The notes beneath the pieces are model-generated. The model saw only the letters and a list, made by a program, of their open reading frames with translations. It made no database searches and was not told the origin of the DNA. This document shows positions 45,426 to 59,531 of a stretch of DNA of 64,000 nt, piece by piece (position 1 is the stretch's first letter; each line of letters opens with the position of its first letter). Both the position numbers and the translations under genes were made by a program. The stretch covers positions 62,001-126,000 of the forward strand of contig JAPEIS010000004.1 of the NCBI GenBank assembly GCA_029531795.1. The letters run 5' to 3'. This DNA is from Sclerotinia nivalis (Eukaryota > Ascomycota > Leotiomycetes > Helotiales > Sclerotiniaceae).

Positions 45426-48400
45426 GATTTTGGTAGAAAATTGTGTTCGCATTCGAGAGATCGTATGTTGTGCGGGGTAGGAATTGAACAAGGTCTGATT
45501 GATGTTCTAGGGTAAAGAGAGTTAGTGAGGAAATGAAATGATTAACTCCTCTCTTGGGTGGAAGTATATTTCAAATGATGTGATAATGGGAATTGGACAA
45601 CTTACCTTGATGTAGTAAAATTCCAAATACCGTGAAATTCTTAGTGACCTCGTAGTTATCGTACTTGTAAGTTATGATTCAGGATTATCGTGTTGGTCTC
45701 AAAATATATCGATCGAGAGGGGGGAGCTGTGGTCTAGAGCATAAGCTACAAGATAGACCTAGACCAAATAGCTCTTAGGTTTTCGAAAATCCCTTTCGGC
45801 TCAACTCTCTTTGGTTCTTGTGATTTTTAGTCTGCCTCTTAGGTGATAAGGTTGTTGAGCCACACATACGCCGTCTGCCAGTCTGCGAAATGATTTGAGT
45901 CTTTCGTATGAAAACAGGGTGGGGTAGGAGATTTGGGGCAATTCCGGACGAGAGTATGAAGCTATTGACTGATTTGGTTGTGGGTTCGGTCGAAGCTTAG
46001 ATGCGGCCTTCTTTTATTTTCTTCCCATTTTCCGACTTTTCTGCTTTTCTTTCCAAGTATTTCGGATCGGCTTGGTCGAGAACCGGTGTCTGGTTTATAA
46101 TAGGAAATCTTAGAATAATGAGATGGATTGGAAACTTGAGGGTTTGTGGATTAGATTCCTCCTGGGGAGTTTGATTTATAATGAGGGGGGTGATCTTTGA
46201 TAAAAGGTAGTAATAGGTAGGTAGGTAGGTAGGTAAGGGTTGATGTCGAATTGAGGATATTGAGGTTTATTGATAAGAGAATAGAAGAAGTATTCAAATA
46301 GGGAGGTAGGTAGGTAAGTAGGTAGGTAGGTAGGTAAGTAAGTAGTGAAGAGGTGCCCAGGTATTAAATTGATTGTCGATTCAAAAATATCTTGATGTTT
46401 GTTGCTGAATGAAATTAATTATGATATTTTTCGAGTAACTTGACAACGTAAGTGTACCAAGAGTAGCAGGGTAGGTAGGTAGTATTGTAGAACAATAAGA
46501 TAAATTACTATCTTTGGAAACTTTTCAACGAATGGGATTTTCCGGTCCCTTGATCATCTGTATTTTTTTTAAAATGTCGATATCGGTGATCTTCTCCAAA
46601 TTTATAACAATTGGCTTTTTTATTTGTATGATATTGGTCAAATTGTAAAAGCGAAGACCCTGATATTGCTGTGGTATAGGATTAAGGGTATGGGATTCGT
46701 TGGATGATGAAAAGTAGGATAAGTAGGATAAGAAGGAAAGAGAAGGGTGAAAGATTTCAAGTACGATGACGTTTTTTGAGTGAAGTATTGGGGGGTAAAA
46801 AAATAAAATAAAGATAAATTTGTGGAGGGGCTTTGATGCTTCTTTCGTGTGTGGGTTGCCAAAAACGAGGGGGGGGATTTTTGTGCAAAAGTAAAGTTTG
46901 GAGGTGGGATGGGTGGAATCGTGATGATGGCGGTGGGTGTTTTTGTTCTTGGTAGTTGTAAGGTAATGAAGTGGGATGGGGTCTATTTTTTCTTGATGAT
47001 AGAGAAAGTGGTATCGTGACTTTAAAATTTCATTTGTAATTACATTAAAATATTCAATTGTATTGGTTAAGAGGAACGAGATGGATGTTTCACTGGATCA
47101 TACATAAAATTCATTCTTCTCTTTTTCTACTTCAATCTCTAATCTCTAATAATCTCTATCCTCTATCCTCTATCCTCTGATCTCCATTCTCTAATATTAT
47201 CATTATTCTCCATATCCACTTCCACTTCCACCTTCTCCGTCCCAGAAATCTAAAACCGGGGCATTTCTCCATTCATCCATTCATCAATCTCAAATTCAAG
47301 CCACATACGAAAGAAACTTGCAGGCTCTGAAACATGGAGCTATGGTTCGAACCATGAAATTGGAGAAGGATCAACTTGAGGTGATGACTGTCTACGTACT
47401 GCTGCCGTAACGATTATTGGAGATATACCGGTACATCTATCTTCTGCTTTGAGGTCATCGCAGTAGGTCCGGATGTGAGGTATCTTTGGTGACGTGTTTT
47501 GAAAAAGAGGAAGTCATTTCGATTGTTTTTTTGCTTTCCTCTATGAATGATAAATATCTAGGTAATTTTAACTTTTAACTACTAGGATATTGGTACTATT
47601 GATACTAATTACTAATTATCTATCTATCCATCGCTAATTTGATATCGTCGACAGGCTCTACAGCAAAGCTTAATTCTTGAATTATGCTAAACGAGTCAGC
47701 CTCACTCTAATCACACTCAAATGCATCAATTCAATTTATGCACCTCGATGAATCAAGGCTTTGGTGCAGTTCTGGAAAATATATCTCATATAAGGTAGTA
47801 TCAAAATAAAGGGGAGATGGGGAAACCTGACTATTCTCACATTTGTCTTGCTACCTCGAGATAGTTCACTCTGAGCAGAACCCAAATGCTATCTATAACT
47901 CTATCCGAATATTTCGAAGAAAGTTCTGTATCAAGTGTCAAAAGTTAGCAAACAAACATGCTCTCCGTACCGCGCTGGACCCCAACTTTCCCCAAACTTG
48001 AATTCAATCTGATGTATCGATTGATAGGACTTTGTGAAGATATTTCGCCTTGATTTCATGGTAGTAATACAATAATGTTATGCTGCTGTTTCTATTCTTA
48101 TATTTACTCAAGGTGGCAAAACGATACAACCAAAATCTCTGCCAAGTTGATCTACTTTACCAATATGAATATGTCATGATCGATCAACTTTTCCCTTTTT
48201 TAATTGGAGACATGCCAACCTATAGAGTGGATAACACTGGATGGATTGAGGGCTTTGACGTTTCTTTTCCATTCTCATGCAGGTGAACGTCAGATTATCA
48301 AGGTACGTACCGTACAAACAAGAAAAGGAAGGAAATGTGGAGAAGTTTAACTTGGGGGTGTGAGGCTTGAAATTCATTGTCGTCATCGATGTGGCTGCGG

Positions 48401-49881
48401 AGTAGGGGGGCTTGATGTGGCTGGGTATCAATCCTTATCAGTGAGAGAGCCACAGTTAGATTTGGGTTGGTTTGCTGGTGACAAGAACAAAACTTCGGGA
48501 TATTTTCTCCTTCATGAGTATCTTTATACGGAGAAGAGCGAAAAGAGGTGAAGAGACTTTGAGTTGAGCTGAGTAGAATCGAATTGAATTGCGACGGAAG
48601 AGAACGATTACCTAGTATTTCGTATTTCCACGAATTGACATCATTTTAAGCAACAATTGTATCATCTCAACCATCATGTTACACATGGAGAAGAATGATA
48701 AGAAGTATCTCCCTCCTTTCCGTTACATATCATATATCATTGTGGTATCAATTCCTGGGCATCAACATCTAAATGGTCAAAGTACCCAAGTATCTGTCAA
48801 GTTCAAAGTACTAGAAAATGTTCAATGGCATCGATGGTAAATCTTTATATAATAGATACGACAATTAGGAATCTCCGGACACGACATTGGAAATGTATTA
48901 TCGTCTTGGCCGAATACCGAGAAGTAGATCATTGTCACCATGTACAGAGTACTGCAGTCTGCATGAAGCCTTATTGTGTATCGTGAGTAATGGAAAATGG
49001 AGGTATATATGAGAAGTCAAAGTGACTTTGAAGTTCGAGTATTGATTATGAGTAAAGATTGAATGAGTGTTTATTTTCACTCAATTGGCTATCAATTCTT
49101 TGTCACCTATATCATGGCTTCAACCCGTTCATAATTTGATTCCAAGTTTAACCTTTTGCCCAACTTTACAAAATAAGTTCCAATCATCAATTCCTTTGTC
49201 TATCCTCGTGCTCTGACACCCAAAAATGCACCATCCTATTATCGTTTATTGTTCAACTTGATATCAAAATCCTCAAGCTCTAGAGTTCTCAATACCTAAA
49301 AAACCTCACATCATCATACACCATAAGCATACCTACTAGTAAGCACCTTATTTACATCCCCTGTTACCATCATCAACTTTCATTCGACAGTGTCTATGTC
49401 TACGCAAGATTATCCAAAATTTGAACGGCTGAGAACGGATCAACAGAACCCAAAACCCACCGAAGTATCAAGAACCAACCAAGACACAACGCCATCCCTT
49501 GGCCTTATCGCCATCAAAAATATTCAGGTCCCAAAGACAAAAAAGACCAAAGAAGCTAAAACCACGTCAATTTTGCCCAGGCGTTCGTTACACCGTTACA
49601 CAGCCCGCATAGCATAGCATGAACTATTGAAACAAAGCAACAGAACGTGAAATAGAAAGCTGATCGCACTTCATCAAAACATTTGATCATTCTGATTTTC
49701 TTCAATTAAAAACATTCTTCAAGACTTATTCGGAAATCACAACACAACAAACCTCGTCAAGATTGTTTGAAACGTCAATTGTCAAAGAGGACGAAAGTGC
49801 CTCGAACATCCTCAACCTCATAAACTTCTACCAATTTCTATCGCAGACTTTGATCGATCATTCATTCCCATCAAACTTATC
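45426..49881. other. Gene-poor region upstream of the MAPKK, 4.5 kb
   Basis: Long divergent interval between the MAPKK and a transporter gene. It probably holds long 5' leaders; possible 5'-UTR splice sites lie near 45480-45610. It contains GTAG-type microsatellites and CT-rich tracts (47120-47180). A 73-codon ATG frame at 49396 sits in the transporter's leader and could be a uORF; I do not call it a gene. Confidence 0.55.
46213..46347. repeat. GTAG microsatellite clusters
   Basis: Two tetranucleotide arrays (46213-46236 and 46304-46347) of GGTA/GTAA units; a shorter one occurs near 46470. Confidence 0.85.
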
Positions 49882-51656
49882 ATGGGATTCTTCACATCGC
49901 CCACTTCCTTTCGACTTGCTAATCTAGCTACTGGCAATGATGTCGGCGCATCATCCATCTCCACACGATCAATCACAGATGTCGCATTTGGATCTTTGGC
50001 AAATGATCATTCCTCACATCCTGCCCTCGGACATCTTGTCCTTTTAGTTTTCGAAGCTGTGATGGAAGTCGTATGTGTCAGCTTACCTGGTTATATTGTA
50101 GCACAACAAGGAATGTTCGATGCGGATAAACAGAAGTTTTTAGCAAATCTGAATGTTGCTCTATTCACCCCTTGTCTGAGTAAGTAACCTTGGGAGATTC
50201 AAAGTAAGGAGATGCATACTAACAACTTGAATAGTTTTCACAAAATTGGCATCTCAATTAACAGCGGATAAATTAGTCGAACTTGCAGTCATACCGGTGA
50301 TTTTCATTGTACAAACGCTGGTATCATACTTGGTCTCGATAGGAGTTGGCAAAGCATTTGGGTTTGGAAAAAGACCCGCAAACTTTGTTACTGCTATGGG
50401 AGTATGTTATTCTAGCTTCTGAATCGATGGAAATGCTAATGTTGATCTGACAGGTATTCGGAAATTCGAACTCTTTACCCATTTCTCTCGTCATTTCGTT
50501 GTCGCAAACATTGAAAGGTTTACATTGGGATAAAATACCTGGCGATAATGATGACGAAGTTGCTGCAAGGGGTATTCTATACCTTCTTATCTTTCAACAA
50601 TTAGGTCAACTCGTTCGTTGGAGTTGGGGTTACCATGTTTTACTTGCACCACCTGAAACATATAAGGATGAAGAAGAGGGTCGATATAGAGATGAACCTA
50701 TTTTGATTCCTGGATTGGATGGTGATGAAGATTCGGAAGACCACGCTGAATCGTCCGCGAATTCTTCTGATTTCGGTGGAAGAACACCGGTTAACCATAC
50801 TTTACTCGACAATTCCGAAGGAGAAGAGCCCGCGAAATTACCAGGTATCATGGCTACACCAACCAATGGAAATCATTTACCAGGAAACAATGATGATATT
50901 ACATCATTCCCAAGTATTCCAACACCACAATCGGAGGAGGAAACGGAAATTCCAGATGGAATCAGAGGTTGGATCCCACGCGCCAAATTTCATACTAAAC
51001 AAATTGTCGTCAAAGCATCGCATCACATCTATTATTCTCTACCAACTCCAGCACAAAGACTTCTAACCAAGGTCTCAAAAGCTACCAACAGATTTCTGAA
51101 TGGTCTTTGGGAATTCATGAACCCTCCTCTTTGGGCTATGCTTCTCGCTGTCATTGTCGCATCTATTCCGAAACTTCAACATCTTTTCTTTGCGGAAGGC
51201 TCTTTTATTGCTAACTCCGTTACACGCGCCGTATCTCAATCAGGAGGTGTTGCCGTTCCTCTCATATTAGTCGTCCTCGGTGCCAACCTCGCTCGAAACA
51301 CTCTCCCACAACATGTCCTCGATGAAAATTCCGAAGAAAATCAAATCGGCACCAAACTCCTCATCGCCTCTTTAATCTCCAGAATGTTATTACCAACATT
51401 GATCATGGCACCATTATTAGCGCTTACCGCAAAATATGTTCCAGTGAGCATATTGGATGATCCCATCTTTGTCATTGTATGCTTCTTATTGACAGGAGCA
51501 CCAAGTGCATTGCAATTGGCACAAATTTGTCAAATCAATGGGGTTTATGAGGGAGTGATGAGTAAATTGCTCTTTCAGAGTTATGTTATTTGGATTTTGC
51601 CGAGTACGTTGGTATTGGTTATGTGTGCGTTGGAGGTTGTTGAGTGGGCTGCTTAG
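49882..51656 (+). CDS. Auxin-efflux-carrier family membrane transporter (555 aa)
   Basis: Mem_trans family, the fungal relatives of PIN carriers (such as yeast Ecm3-type proteins). Exons: 49882-50179, 50235-50401 and 50454-51656; introns are 55 and 52 bp and frames agree. N-terminal membrane segments include GHLVLLVFEAVMEVVCVSLP and LAVIPVIFIVQTLVSYLVSI. The conserved family stretch is FGNSNSLPISLVISL. A long hydrophilic, acidic and Ser-rich loop (about residues 205-310) separates the two membrane halves. The second half has FMNPPLWAMLLAVIVASIPK, SGGVAVPLILVVLGANLARN, TLIMAPLLALTAKYVPVSIL and GAPSALQLAQICQINGVYEG. Location is probably ER or another internal membrane. The substrate is unknown in fungi. 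Confidence 0.9.
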
Positions 51657-54600
51657 GTCGGGAGTAGATGGACTTGAGAGGTGCTTCGTTTTAGGTGCAC
51701 GAAAAAGTGGGGATGGAGAGGTCCATCAAAGGCATAATGAGGAGGTGGAATGCCTTCCTGGTTGAGTGGATAAAACCAGAATGTACACTATATCCTTATG
51801 CATATACGGATAGGTTCGGGCCTGGATTCGGAAGAGATTGACTGTATACTTTGGATGGGGAAAGCTGGATGGTGCATCAGCGTGGCGTGGCGTTTTGGAA
51901 TTTTACTTTGGTTGGTTTGATAGCATGGTAATGATGTATTTTTTATGCGCGGATGTGGTTTGTGGATTTTTGAATGGGGAGGTGATAGGGAAGAGGAGAA
52001 GGAGGGGAAAATGAGGAGATTATACCATGATATGAGATGAAAGCGAGAGATGAACTGAGCAAATGATAATAATTGATACCATGCATACATATATATAGAT
52101 AAAACATACATTAATCTTATTTCCTGCCCTCTTTCTTTAGTGTGAATTGTGAAGTGTGACATGTGAAATGTAATTCCCAAAAGTCTTAGTATCAATATAA
52201 TTCATTTCACTTAAACTCTCTAGTGAGATCAAGTAAAAGTAAAGATATGGGAGAAGAGGTAGTACTAACAGGAAATAGTCGTTGTTGTGATGTATTTTAT
52301 AATTAGTGTTATTTTACATTTCTCATTTTTTGTTCTCCGGTGATTCGAGTCCGTGTTTAGCTATTACCGTTAATCACACATCTAGCTTTCCACCATCGTT
52401 CCCTTCACCATTTCCTTTGTGATAAAGTGTAGAGAGTAATGTACCGGTGACATTTTGTTCTGGGGAAAAGTATATGGTGAAGTCTGGGTACGTGCTAGAT
52501 TTCTGTTTCAGGGTGGTGTCTGGGGATTGTTTGGTGAGGAGCTGACTTGATTTTGATCCCGAATCGAGGCCCTTGTTATTTATTTCGATGTTGATGGAGA
52601 AATTGGTATAGGGAGGGAGGAATGTTTTGATGGGTGGGAGGTTGTTTATATAGTCAGAAGAAGTCAGAAGTCAGACGAGATAGTTGATGGTACAGAGTTT
52701 CCTACAGAGATCAATGGGCCGAAGTGAGGGACCTTTGTTTAAGGAATATTTTGTGGAGATTACCTGGGGAATTTATAGAGAGATGAAAAAATATAGATGA
52801 AGAGGTATAAAAACACTTCATATTGACATAGTGATCTGTATCCTAATAGTTAATCAAGAGAGATAGATTTGATCATGTGCAGATCTTGACTATATCCTAA
52901 TTATCAAACGATAAAAATCACCCCGTAAAATAATGCTGAGGATGTGATTCCAATAGGTAGAGAGAGGACAGGATATCATCGTTATTGCCATTAATTTTAT
53001 TTCATTATTTCTAAACCTTCCCCATTATCGATATCATGTCTCACTTGATGACATTTCTTTATCACCGCCGGACGGAGAGATATCTTGCCATTTCTTTAAT
53101 TCTACCATCTTATTACGAAATGAAAATGATGTCGCAGCTAGGTTTGAACATGTTTAAATCTCAATCAAAAAGGTTATGAAGTGACTGTCCTAATCTCAAT
53201 CCGTGATAGAGATAGCATAGATATATTGTTTACTTACTTAGATTGGATTGGATTGGTAGAAAGAACTATTTACATAAATCTAGCAGCCTCAAAACCTAGA
53301 ATCACTCGCACATCCTCCGTATGCATAGCGGTCCGAATCTAGAATAAATTACTACGATGAATGCAAATTAATTTTTAGTTCCGTTTTCTTTTTGGTAATA
53401 TCTAGAAAGTTTGGGAGTTTCGGGTACATAATGCTTTATCTTTGACCACAATTATTCTGTAGACTAGAATACCATTGTCTGAGTCTGTATTGATAGAAAC
53501 TTGAATACAGAAAATTGGCGATAATCCGATTTCTTTCGGTTGTAGACGTCCCGGTTTGTGTTTGGGTTTCGTTTCTACGACAAGAAGGATTAGAAAAATT
53601 CAAATTTTTGTTCATCGCCGCTGGGATCCATGGAAGCTTGTTACTTTTGGTAGCATTGGTTGTTGTGGCGTGTACCATGTGGGCGTTATTGTCATTTTCC
53701 CCTTTAGGTGATACTCGCTTATCTAAAACCGCCTCCTGATGGAACCTCATGGAAATTCTTAAATTTACCATTAAATTCTTATGCATAGAAAAATGATCTT
53801 TATACATTAGTTACCGCATTAAAGATGAAGACACGGCATTCTTTGTTTGTATCGAGATTTCCACGTTGTGGTTGGAGCTTTCCAAGAGGAAGGAAGGAGT
53901 ATTTATAAGAGAGGATTACAGGATTACTGAAACTGAGTTGGTGAGAGGGAGAGAAGGAGAGAAGTAATATGGGATATTTGTGGGTGACTCGATCTGTAGT
54001 GTCATTTTTGTGGTGCGAGATAGCTTGTGTTATATGAACCTCGCCCTTTGGATAAGCTTAAAATTTGGCACAGCAAAGACCAAATGCAACAAAGATGAGG
54101 AGGGCCAAGATCAGTAACTTCTTCTATGTGGTTCGATTTCAAGGCTTGTACATTCTGTCGAAGACGGGATTTGTGTTATGTCTCGCAATATTGTAGTTTT
54201 CATTGCCGGGATATAAAATGGGCGGCTCTTAATCTATTTAATTATCACTTCATTCACAATTGACGCCTCTTTATTTTCACTACGGCTGTCATTTAATACA
54301 TTGTACTTCAGACAACCTTAAACATTAGATTTAACCCAGACTAGTAACATATATCCACTACCTAGCACCTTAAGAAATTCCACACCAATTTCAACTTGAG
54401 TCTATGAATGGCGTACTAAATCTGATTATCAGTAAACGTAATTTGCGTTGCCACAGTGGAAATGCTACTCTTTGTGGATTGATAGCTATAGCTTAATACA
54501 TGGCTATTATATATCTCCACAATAGGATTTCAAAATTAGGAGTGTGGCTATAAATCTGGTGCTGAAAGTTAAAGCTTGGTCTAGATTGAAGTGGTGGGCG

Positions 54601-55851
54601 AACAGCTGCCGCTTATATACACTCGGAATAAAAGCACTTGGAGTTAATGAATTTTGTCTTTGAATCACCAGGGAAGATGTCAAGAGATAAAATTTGGATG
54701 CTAGAAATTCATGAGGAATTGAGTAGCAGGCGCTTTTCTCGACGGCTAATTTTTGACTGGTGAAGATTTCGTGGCGCTGAATTTCTGTCGCTGACAGTGG
54801 TCTTGATAACCAAGGAAAATAATAGTGATCGACACTACAAACTTCTCTCCACGCCAAAAGGCACTACAAGATTCTGATTCTTCAAGGTGATAGTTTTTCA
54901 TCGTACCTTAAATCTGTTGTAGAGTTGAATACATAGAAGTTGGCCCGGAGATATCGCATCTAAAAGCCCATGATTATTAGAGCTGCAACATTTGTTCATA
55001 TATCTACTAGAAGATTGAATCTACCGTATGCAGATGAAAGTTAAAGAGGGAAAATATCACCTAATAGTGAATAGAGAAAGTGATAAAAGGCGTTGAACTC
55101 ATCAAAAGTTGCGAGGAAAGTCTAACCTAGAGATTCATCCGTTACAATTTTCATACGTTGAAATATGTAAGAACCCAAGTTATCGAAATAAAGTAGCATG
55201 GAAGTCTCTTCTGCCTGGCTCTGGTTCATAAGGACAGAGATATCTAAATTAAAGATTGAGGAATATCATCGCAGTTCATAACGGAAATCCGAACATTAAA
55301 TAGTTCCATTGTGGGATATATATTTGCTTGTAGGAGGATTAAAAAGTTTGACAATAACATCGCCCTAATTATCACTATTTCACTGGATATACTTACTAAG
55401 ATTCCCAGATGTCAGTACTCCTATTTATTTACAAAATAACTGTGTAATGTCTCGGCAGAGCAAATAAGTTATACAAGCAACAGGAAGGATATTTAATGAA
55501 CTGTCGCTAAAACTGCTTAGTATCCTCCTTGAGATAAAAGAATATGGGATCAAGGACTCAACGCTCATTTCAACCCACTGGGGAGCAGAGCGCCCGTCTG
55601 TGATTTTTAATGAGTAGTTACCTCCTTATTATCTCCAAAAACGAATTCTGAAACACTTGTTGAAATATCTGATGATATGCAATAAACGGTGACAATAAAA
55701 GGATAACGCATCACACTATAATTGACGATGAATATTAGCCATAGCAGTCACGGTACCACCAAGGTGATGAGCGACTAACTATCACCCGTGCCCGGTCTCT
55801 AAGTTATCAATAATGTTAATCTAGCTCAAATCCTGCAATTCTCTAGTTCTA
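51657..55851. other. Gene-poor region, 4.2 kb
   Basis: AT-rich interval between the convergent 3' ends of the transporter and the acyltransferase. One frame (53515-53739, plus) encodes a possible membrane helix (LLLLVALVVVACTMWALLSF) but has no ATG at its start, so it is not called. No other structure is seen. Confidence 0.55.
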
Positions 55852-57168
55852 TCACCAAAACTTAAGACCGACAACCAAAGGTTCCATTGCTCCCAACGTC
55901 AACAACATATCCTCCCTCTGCATGTCCCTTGCAACCGGGTAAACCCAAACCGGAGTCGACCAACAAAGAAATCCCAATGTCCAGATAATCCCAATAGTTC
56001 TTCCAAATAAATTATCTTTCTTTCCACCCATCTTTCTCCAAATTTCTTGAACGCCATCTTCAATCATAATACCTAGAGCTTGGATGCAGAAAAAGGTCAT
56101 TGCACCAGATTGTCTTGGCGAAATACCACCTCCGTAATCTGCTGCAATATGCATCGCACCTGAGACTGCAAATGCGAGGAAAATTTTGAGGTAGCGGGCG
56201 ATGAAAGTGGATCGTGGGATTTGAAGAATGGTGTGGGTGATGAATTCAGCTAGACCTTTGACGTTGAGTTGAACGCCTTGGTGCCAGAATTTACTATGAA
56301 GACATCAGCTTCTGACCTACACTCAAAATATCCAGATAAAGAGAGAAGAATAAGTTGAAGAATGAAAAATGATAAGAACTCACCCCCAAAATCCTCTAAT
56401 CGTGCAAGCATGTCTTCCTTCCCCAAATAGTGGTCTCCACAACCTTACTTCGCCACCACCCAAACCAACATCTAGCAGCGCACCAATTGAGAAGAAACAT
56501 TGAAGATAACAGAACTGTGCTACCCAGTATAGAAGACTAATAGTAACCCTCGTAATTATCTCCTCTCTCAGATGTGGAATGCCCACACTAAATATCCTTC
56601 TGAACCACGGAACATATGAATCCTCAAGAAATTCCTTCTTTGCATATAATTGTCCATCAATCGCAAATGTATTAAGGAAATAGAAAGTCAAAATCATACC
56701 CGCACGCTGTAAACAGAATATCCGCTTGGAGGGGCCAAGTACAGGGTCCTTTGTATCGAAAAACGGCACGTTAGATACCTCATGCGTGGTGCCGACATAT
56801 CTCGAATTTCCTGCTACTTCTTGACCCCACTCCCGTCTTGTTTGTTTCTTTTCTTTTTTTCCGTCGTTTTTCTCAATACCCTTTGGCTTCAAATCGTCGT
56901 TTCCATATTGCCAGTTTCGGATTATCAACCGGTCGAATAGAACATTTGGTACAGTGAATGAAGCACCAGCTAGAGTACGACCTGCCCAACCTGTCGTACT
57001 GATATGATGGTTCCAGTTGGATATTGCGAGGTAAGAGAGAAATACACTTAGGATGAAACCTAGAAGCCGTGTAGCGCGAGAGTGGGTGTAAGCTGCGGTC
57101 GCATTTGTGAGGAGTATGTTGGCGATTAGAAGGAGGAGAGGATGAGTGATAACGGTCGCTACCGCCAT
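55852..57168 (-). CDS. Wax-synthase-like MBOAT O-acyltransferase (408 aa)
   Basis: Multipass membrane acyltransferase. Exons: 56384-57168 and 55852-56293; the 90-bp intron joins RGFWG to KFWHQGVQLN in frame. The start is taken as ATG 57168 (MAVATVITHPLLLLIANILL), which begins with a membrane helix; the frame is open further upstream to 57333. Membrane segments include LLGFILSVFLSYLAIS, GMILTFYFLNTFAIDGQLYA and TRVTISLLYWVAQFCYLQCF. LWRPLFGEGRHACTIRGFWG is the wax-synthase signature region. AVSGAMHIAADYGGG contains the conserved MBOAT histidine. Fungal members acylate sterols or secondary metabolites. No biosynthetic cluster is visible around it, so the substrate is open. Confidence 0.86.
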
Positions 57169-59531
57169 TTTTAAATTTGTATACGACAAATCCCTAGTTC
57201 GCCCTTCAATTATCTTTCTCTGTTGATGTAATGTCGTGAGATCAGAGTGTGAAACTGTTGGTAATAGGCCACTGCTATTCACGTGACATGAGGCTTTGCC
57301 AGCCCCCCTTTTTTGACGTATCACCTTCCGCATAAGGATCCCATGTTTTTAAGCTCGCCTCCTTGTGTATATATACTCAATCTTTTTGCTTTTCATGCTG
57401 AGCTTCTTAGGCGGGCACCTTTCACATATTTGTACAGGGAAATAGTATAGAACTAGACCTCTGCCGGGATCGGAGAAGTAGTATTGGCAGTAGTATTGTA
57501 TAGGCTAGGTGTACTAGAAATTTTGTGACACACTTTTGGACTAAGATATATAGGACGGCAGTAATGTTTTGGAGATATTGACAACAATTAGCACTCGAAT
57601 TCAAAAAGAATATAATATCGACAGCATCTATACACCTCAGATAGCACAATGACCATGAGCTTTGCGCATTGGGGTTCGATAAGTGAGCTAGAAGGTCATG
57701 ATATCCGAACCATATAGATCGTTGTTTTGCGACTTCTCGTTTTTTTCACCTGATCTCGTATGTACCATCCTGTCATAGGAAACTTATTGAGTATTTGCTC
57801 ATCTCTACACTTCTTTTATAATAATGCTGAAGAAGTTCATACCATCTCCTAAATTTCCAGTGGATCCTGTCACGGTATTGTGACGAGTAACAACCTCATG
57901 CCTACTCTCTAGCAAAAGATGTAAAGAGTTTCACGAGCATGTATTTGTTTTATTTCCACTTCCTCTACATGTCGTTCTATAAGAGACCTGAATCTCCTCA
58001 TTTGTTCGCCTCCCAAGACGGGTCCTGAGAAAAAATCAGCTACGTGCGAGGCGAAAACCAAGAAAAAGCACTGCGTCAGGTCTAATAATGATCTTGTGAG
58101 TAGGTTATCTAGTCGCGGTAGATATATCGTGAGTTGTTACAATACCGGCAGTGATAGTGTATCGTACCTGGGATAGAAAGTCAACAGCGATAATAGGAAT
58201 TTGGGAATAACAGTACCACTTAAAGATACAAGCCTTCATTTGGGCAACTATTAATAACATTCGTCGAAACCTGAAATAGTATAATAGGCTACATGAATAA
58301 AGCGGGGCTACCTTCTAGCTAATGTTCTGACGAATACTAGGTAGGTAGTTTTATCTGAGAGGTATGTATAAAAAAGCTAAAGCCGAATCATTTTCTCTCC
58401 ACAAAATATTCAGTTGCATAGAAGATCAAAGAAAGATTCAGGGCTTATGGGGAGGAAAGTATGATATGATAATCCGAAAGAAAAGTATCATCGTAAGTTT
58501 TTTAATGATTGCTAGAAAAGATATTGTTTTCGAATAATTAGGATAACATAGAATCAATAGTACTAATAACTAGTTTCGATACTCTTTAATTATGTATATC
58601 ATGATTAGCACCACAATAAAATAGCAGCACTCAGTTAACCTTATAAGCGACATGATGACCTCAACACCAGTCATAGTAAAAGCCTCATCGTTTTATATCG
58701 ATACCTTCAATCCTTCTCTTCCTAGGAGTTCATCATTCCGATTCAAAAAGTCCCGACTTCGTGTTAGACCCATGATGAAAGTTACGATTAGCAGAATTTC
58801 TTTTGGCTCTAAGTAGTTTATAGATATTTATACTTCCACTAACCCACTTCCCCTCTTTCTTCATGCACTTCAAGGTATCTAGCTCATAGACTACTGCGCC
58901 AGCAGCCTGTGCGGGCTAGATAGACCGTCTACCCTACCCATGCGGAAAATATACAGCTATATAAACACCCCACTAATATGTCTCCCCATGCACTGCAAAC
59001 TACGTGAAAGGATGTTCGAGAAAACAAACATGGAGTCAGTCCAATCTTTGGTTTCCTTCCTTGTATATTTCAATGCAATAACTCTCTGGGGATGACAGAC
59101 TCGAAATTCAGTGCTTTTTCCTGCCTATATTCATAATTTGTGTTGGGGTTGCAATTGATTTTGTTGTCAAGATTCGGTTGTGCTATGTGAGAGGAATGTA
59201 CCTAGTAGATAGCGACAAACGAGACCATTATCACAATAAATAACTTCTATAATAATTACAAAAATATCTATTAAAAAATTCAATATATATTGCTAAAATA
59301 AGGTATATTTCAACTACTGAAAATACTAATTACAACACTGTCATGTGCAGTGGACATTGGACATTAGAAAGTATTTTCTATTATTCTCTCATAGCGGTCG
59401 TTCATCGCCATACCAGATTTAATGTCATAACCTCATAATTCATACCAGTATACCCTTCCAAGTCCAGCAAGCCCATCCCAAACATCATATTTCTCCATCT
59501 GCATCCACATCCACCTCATCCCAAACACTCC
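57169..59531. other. Intergenic, no gene seen
   Basis: 2.36 kb of AT-rich sequence upstream of the acyltransferase. No ORF with domains or structured repeat was recognised. Confidence 0.55.

Noticed and set aside
49390..49617. Small Lys/Thr-rich ORF upstream of the transporter
   Set aside because: Lies in the probable 5' leader; may be a uORF, but nothing supports a stable protein.
53436..53807. Overlapping ORFs on both strands, one with a membrane-like helix
   Set aside because: The plus-strand frame lacks an ATG and the minus-strand frame is low-complexity; no intron model rescued either.
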